This document shows, piece by piece, positions 5,347 to 7,106 of a stretch of 7,106 nucleotides of DNA. The translations under genes and the position numbers were made by a program. The notes beneath the pieces are model-generated. The model saw nothing but the letters and a program-made list of their open reading frames with translations. It was not told the DNA's origin and searched no databases. The stretch is from Actinomycetes bacterium (GTDB taxonomy: Bacteria > Actinomycetota > Acidimicrobiia > Acidimicrobiales > RAAP-2): assembly GCA_021850345.1 (NCBI GenBank), contig JAJZMN010000276.1, positions 1 through 7,106 on the forward strand, read 5' to 3'. Within the stretch, counting starts at the first letter, position 1. Every line of letters begins with the position of its first letter.

Positions 5347-6663
5347 ATGCGGCCGCTCGAAGCAGTCTCACCGGACGAGATCGACCTCTCGGCGCTCGAG
5401 TTCTGGGCGAGGCCTCCCGAGGAGATCGAGGGTGCCTTCCTGGCGCTCCGACGCGAGCGGCCGGTCGCGCACTTCGCCGAGAGGGACCTCCGCGACCGAT
5501 CCCCGCACATGCCACCTCCGGGCCCCGGCTACTGGGCGGTCACGCGCCACGCTGACGTCGTCGAAGCGAGCCGGCACCCCGAGGTGTTCCGTTCCGGGCA
5601 GGGCGCCGTGAGCATCATCGACATGCCTGAGCCGATGGTCGAGTACTTCAGCGGGATGATCTCGACGGACAACCCGCGCCACGCGCGGCTCCGGCGGATC
5701 GTCGGGGCGGCCTTTTCGCCCCGGGTGGTGCGTTCGGTCGAGACGCTCGTCCGTGATCGGGCTCGTGCCATTGTCGACGAGATCTGCGAGAGAGGTACCG
5801 GCGACTTCGTGACCGATGTCGCCGCCCCGCTTCCGCTCGGCGTCATCTGCGACATGATGGGAATACCCGAAGAGGCGCGCGACGCCGTGTACCGCTGCTC
5901 CAACGTCATCTTGTCCGAGGGTGACGAGGAGTTCGTCCCCGACGGCTCCGATCCGATCGAAGCCTTCCTCCAAGCGGGAGCCGAGCTCACCGAGCTGATG
6001 CACGAGCTCGGCGACGCTCGCCTGTCACACCCGACCGAGGACCTCACGACCGCTCTGGTCACGACGAACGTCGACGGGGAATCGCTCACCCATGCCGAGC
6101 TGGCGTCCTTCTTCATCCTCCTCGTCGTGGCGGGCAACGAGACCACCCGCAACGCCATCGCCCACACGCTGTGGCTGCTCAGTGAGTATCCGGACCAGCG
6201 GAAGACCTGGCAAGAGGACCTCGAGCGGGTGACGCCGCTCGCGGTGGACGAGGTCGTGCGATGGGCTTCCCCCGTGACGTGGATGCGACGCACCGTCGCA
6301 TCGCCGACCGTGCTCGGCGGTCAAGAGCTCGACGCCGGCGAGAAGGTCCTCCTCTTCTACCGGTCGGCCAACCGCGACGACGCAGTGTTCGAGGAACCCT
6401 TCCGATTCGACGTCCGGCGCGCGCCGAATCCCCATGTCGGCTTCGGCGCGGCCGGTCCGCACTTCTGCCTCGGTGCCCATCTCGCCCGACGCGAGATCGC
6501 AGTGATGTGGCGCGAGCTCTTCACGCGACTTCCGGACATCCGGGCGGCGGACGAGCCGACGCGCCTCCTCTCGACGTTCGTGAACGGCATCAAGCACTTA
6601 CCCTCGGAGTGGACGCCAAGGCCGAAGCCATCGCGGCAGCCTGCGGGTGCCGGCTACCTCTGA
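5347..6663 (+). CDS. Cytochrome P450, CYP125/CYP124/CYP142-like
   Basis: 438 residues, full length for a soluble bacterial P450, with no membrane segment. Visible motifs: helix C HARLR (112-116) after STDNPR; I-helix oxygen-activation motif AGNETT (262-267); K-helix ExxR (Glu302-Arg305); YRSANRDDAVFEEPFRFD (338-355); haem loop FGAAGPHFCLG with ligand Cys374; and near the C-terminus NGIKH (413-417). AGNETTRNAI, FYRSAN, NPHVGFG and NGIKH are shared with the mycobacterial steroid and branched-lipid hydroxylases CYP125, CYP124 and CYP142, so a sterol side chain or methyl-branched lipid is the likely kind of substrate (inference). It would take electrons from a ferredoxin and reductase, not encoded here. 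An in-frame TAG at 5335 makes ATG 5347 the earliest start. It converges with the GrpB gene, overlapping by 10 bases. No sign of damage. Confidence 0.92.
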   Translation: MRPLEAVSPDEIDLSALEFWARPPEEIEGAFLALRRERPVAHFAERDLRDRSPHMPPPGPGYWAVTRHADVVEASRHPEVFRSGQGAVSIIDMPEPMVEYFSGMISTDNPRHARLRRIVGAAFSPRVVRSVETLVRDRARAIVDEICERGTGDFVTDVAAPLPLGVICDMMGIPEEARDAVYRCSNVILSEGDEEFVPDGSDPIEAFLQAGAELTELMHELGDARLSHPTEDLTTALVTTNVDGESLTHAELASFFILLVVAGNETTRNAIAHTLWLLSEYPDQRKTWQEDLERVTPLAVDEVVRWASPVTWMRRTVASPTVLGGQELDAGEKVLLFYRSANRDDAVFEEPFRFDVRRAPNPHVGFGAAGPHFCLGAHLARREIAVMWRELFTRLPDIRAADEPTRLLSTFVNGIKHLPSEWTPRPKPSRQPAGAGYL

Positions 6664-7106
6664 GCCGCTTGCGGCACGTCGGGCGTCCAATAGCTGACGG
6701 GCTCCAGGCCCCGTTCGGCTCTGGCCCGGGCGAGCAGCTCAGCCACCAATCTGGCCTTCGCCGCCACGTAGACGTCCATGTCGCCCTGCGCGAGCTCCAC
6801 GTTGTCCCGCTTCAGGGCCGCGTACCGGCGGCGGGCGTCGGGATCGGCTCTCAGAAGGTCGCGCAACAGCACGTGGTCGAGGTGGGCCCTGTCGTGCTCC
6901 ACGACCAGGTACAGATGGTGCCGCGGCAGATCGGGCTGCGCAGGGTTCTTGAACGTCTGGCGCCCTTCGACGCCGAGGTCGCCGACCCACACGTAGCCGA
7001 GGACCCGCAACGCGTCGATCACCGGTCGAACGTTCGACGAGTCGGCGACCACGATGTCCAGGTCGATGATCGGCTTGGCCGCGAGGCCGCGCACCGACGT
7101 CGAAGA
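6654..7106 (-). CDS. GrpB/UPF0157-family protein (predicted nucleotidyltransferase fold), 5' partial
   Basis: The frame is open to the window edge and encodes 150 residues plus a TAG stop (6654-6656). The first visible residues, SSTSVRGLAAKPIIDLDIVV, match the family signature GSTSVPGLAAKPIID, so the usual N-terminal ~35 residues lie outside. The GTG at 7092-7094 is the Val of that signature, not a start. Also typical: GYVWVGDLGVEGRQTF, HHLYLVV, a charged helix with LLRDLLRADPDARRRYAALKR, and the final Tyr and Lys of VYVAAKARLV. The DxD in IIDLDIV would be the metal site of a polymerase-beta-type nucleotidyltransferase; activity is unproven in the family. Two signature residues differ: Ser for Gly and Arg for Pro. 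In some actinobacteria this domain is fused to the C-terminus of dephospho-CoA kinase (CoaE). The KPIID form suggests a stand-alone protein, but the missing N-terminus leaves this open. Confidence 0.85.
   Translation of the reverse strand, partial: SSTSVRGLAAKPIIDLDIVVADSSNVRPVIDALRVLGYVWVGDLGVEGRQTFKNPAQPDLPRHHLYLVVEHDRAHLDHVLLRDLLRADPDARRRYAALKRDNVELAQGDMDVYVAAKARLVAELLARARAERGLEPVSYWTPDVPQAAQR

Noticed and set aside
5529..6293. Minus-strand 254-codon frame opposite the P450
   Set aside because: Ser/Arg-rich antisense shadow; the P450 carries all its catalytic motifs on the plus strand.

Overview
The window is high-GC DNA (roughly two thirds G+C by eye) with dense coding, GTG/TTG/ATG starts and a TANNNT-type -10 element. 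It looks like an actinobacterial (Actinomycetota) chromosome. An Acidimicrobiia-like lineage is possible, but that is inference from gene content: a CWB2 surface protein, a CYP125/CYP124-like P450 and a DUF2202 protein. No RNA gene, insertion sequence or CRISPR array was seen.

Layout, left to right. (1) Bases 2-3028 (+) hold the C-terminal ~1,008 residues of a large Thr-rich secreted surface protein: an unrecognised N-terminal part, two related beta-sandwich-like repeats, a He_PIG-type Ig domain, a Big-1-like Ig domain and three CWB2 cell-wall-binding repeats. A strong intrinsic-terminator-like hairpin follows. (2) Bases 3106-3960 (+) encode a DMT/EamA-type multi-pass transporter with a TTG start that nearly abuts that hairpin. 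(3) Bases 3963-4077 are a 16-bp tandem repeat array, ending in an inverted repeat. (4) Bases 4216-5217 (+) encode a membrane-anchored protein with two tandem DUF2202 (ferritin-like) domains that are about 78% identical. (5) Bases 5347-6663 (+) encode a complete cytochrome P450 with a -10 motif placed exactly for leaderless transcription. (6) Bases 6654-7106 (-) encode most of a GrpB/UPF0157-family protein, cut by the window edge and overlapping the P450 tail to tail by 10 bp.

The genes do not form an obvious pathway. The first three plus-strand genes share an envelope theme (wall-bound adhesin-like protein, membrane transporter, anchored ferritin-like protein), but each pair is separated by a gap holding a hairpin or repeat, so they are probably separate transcription units. 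The P450 has no ferredoxin or reductase beside it. I see no strong case for a new multi-gene system. The points most worth a second look are the duplicated anchored ferritin-like protein, the 16-bp array and the P450 start architecture.
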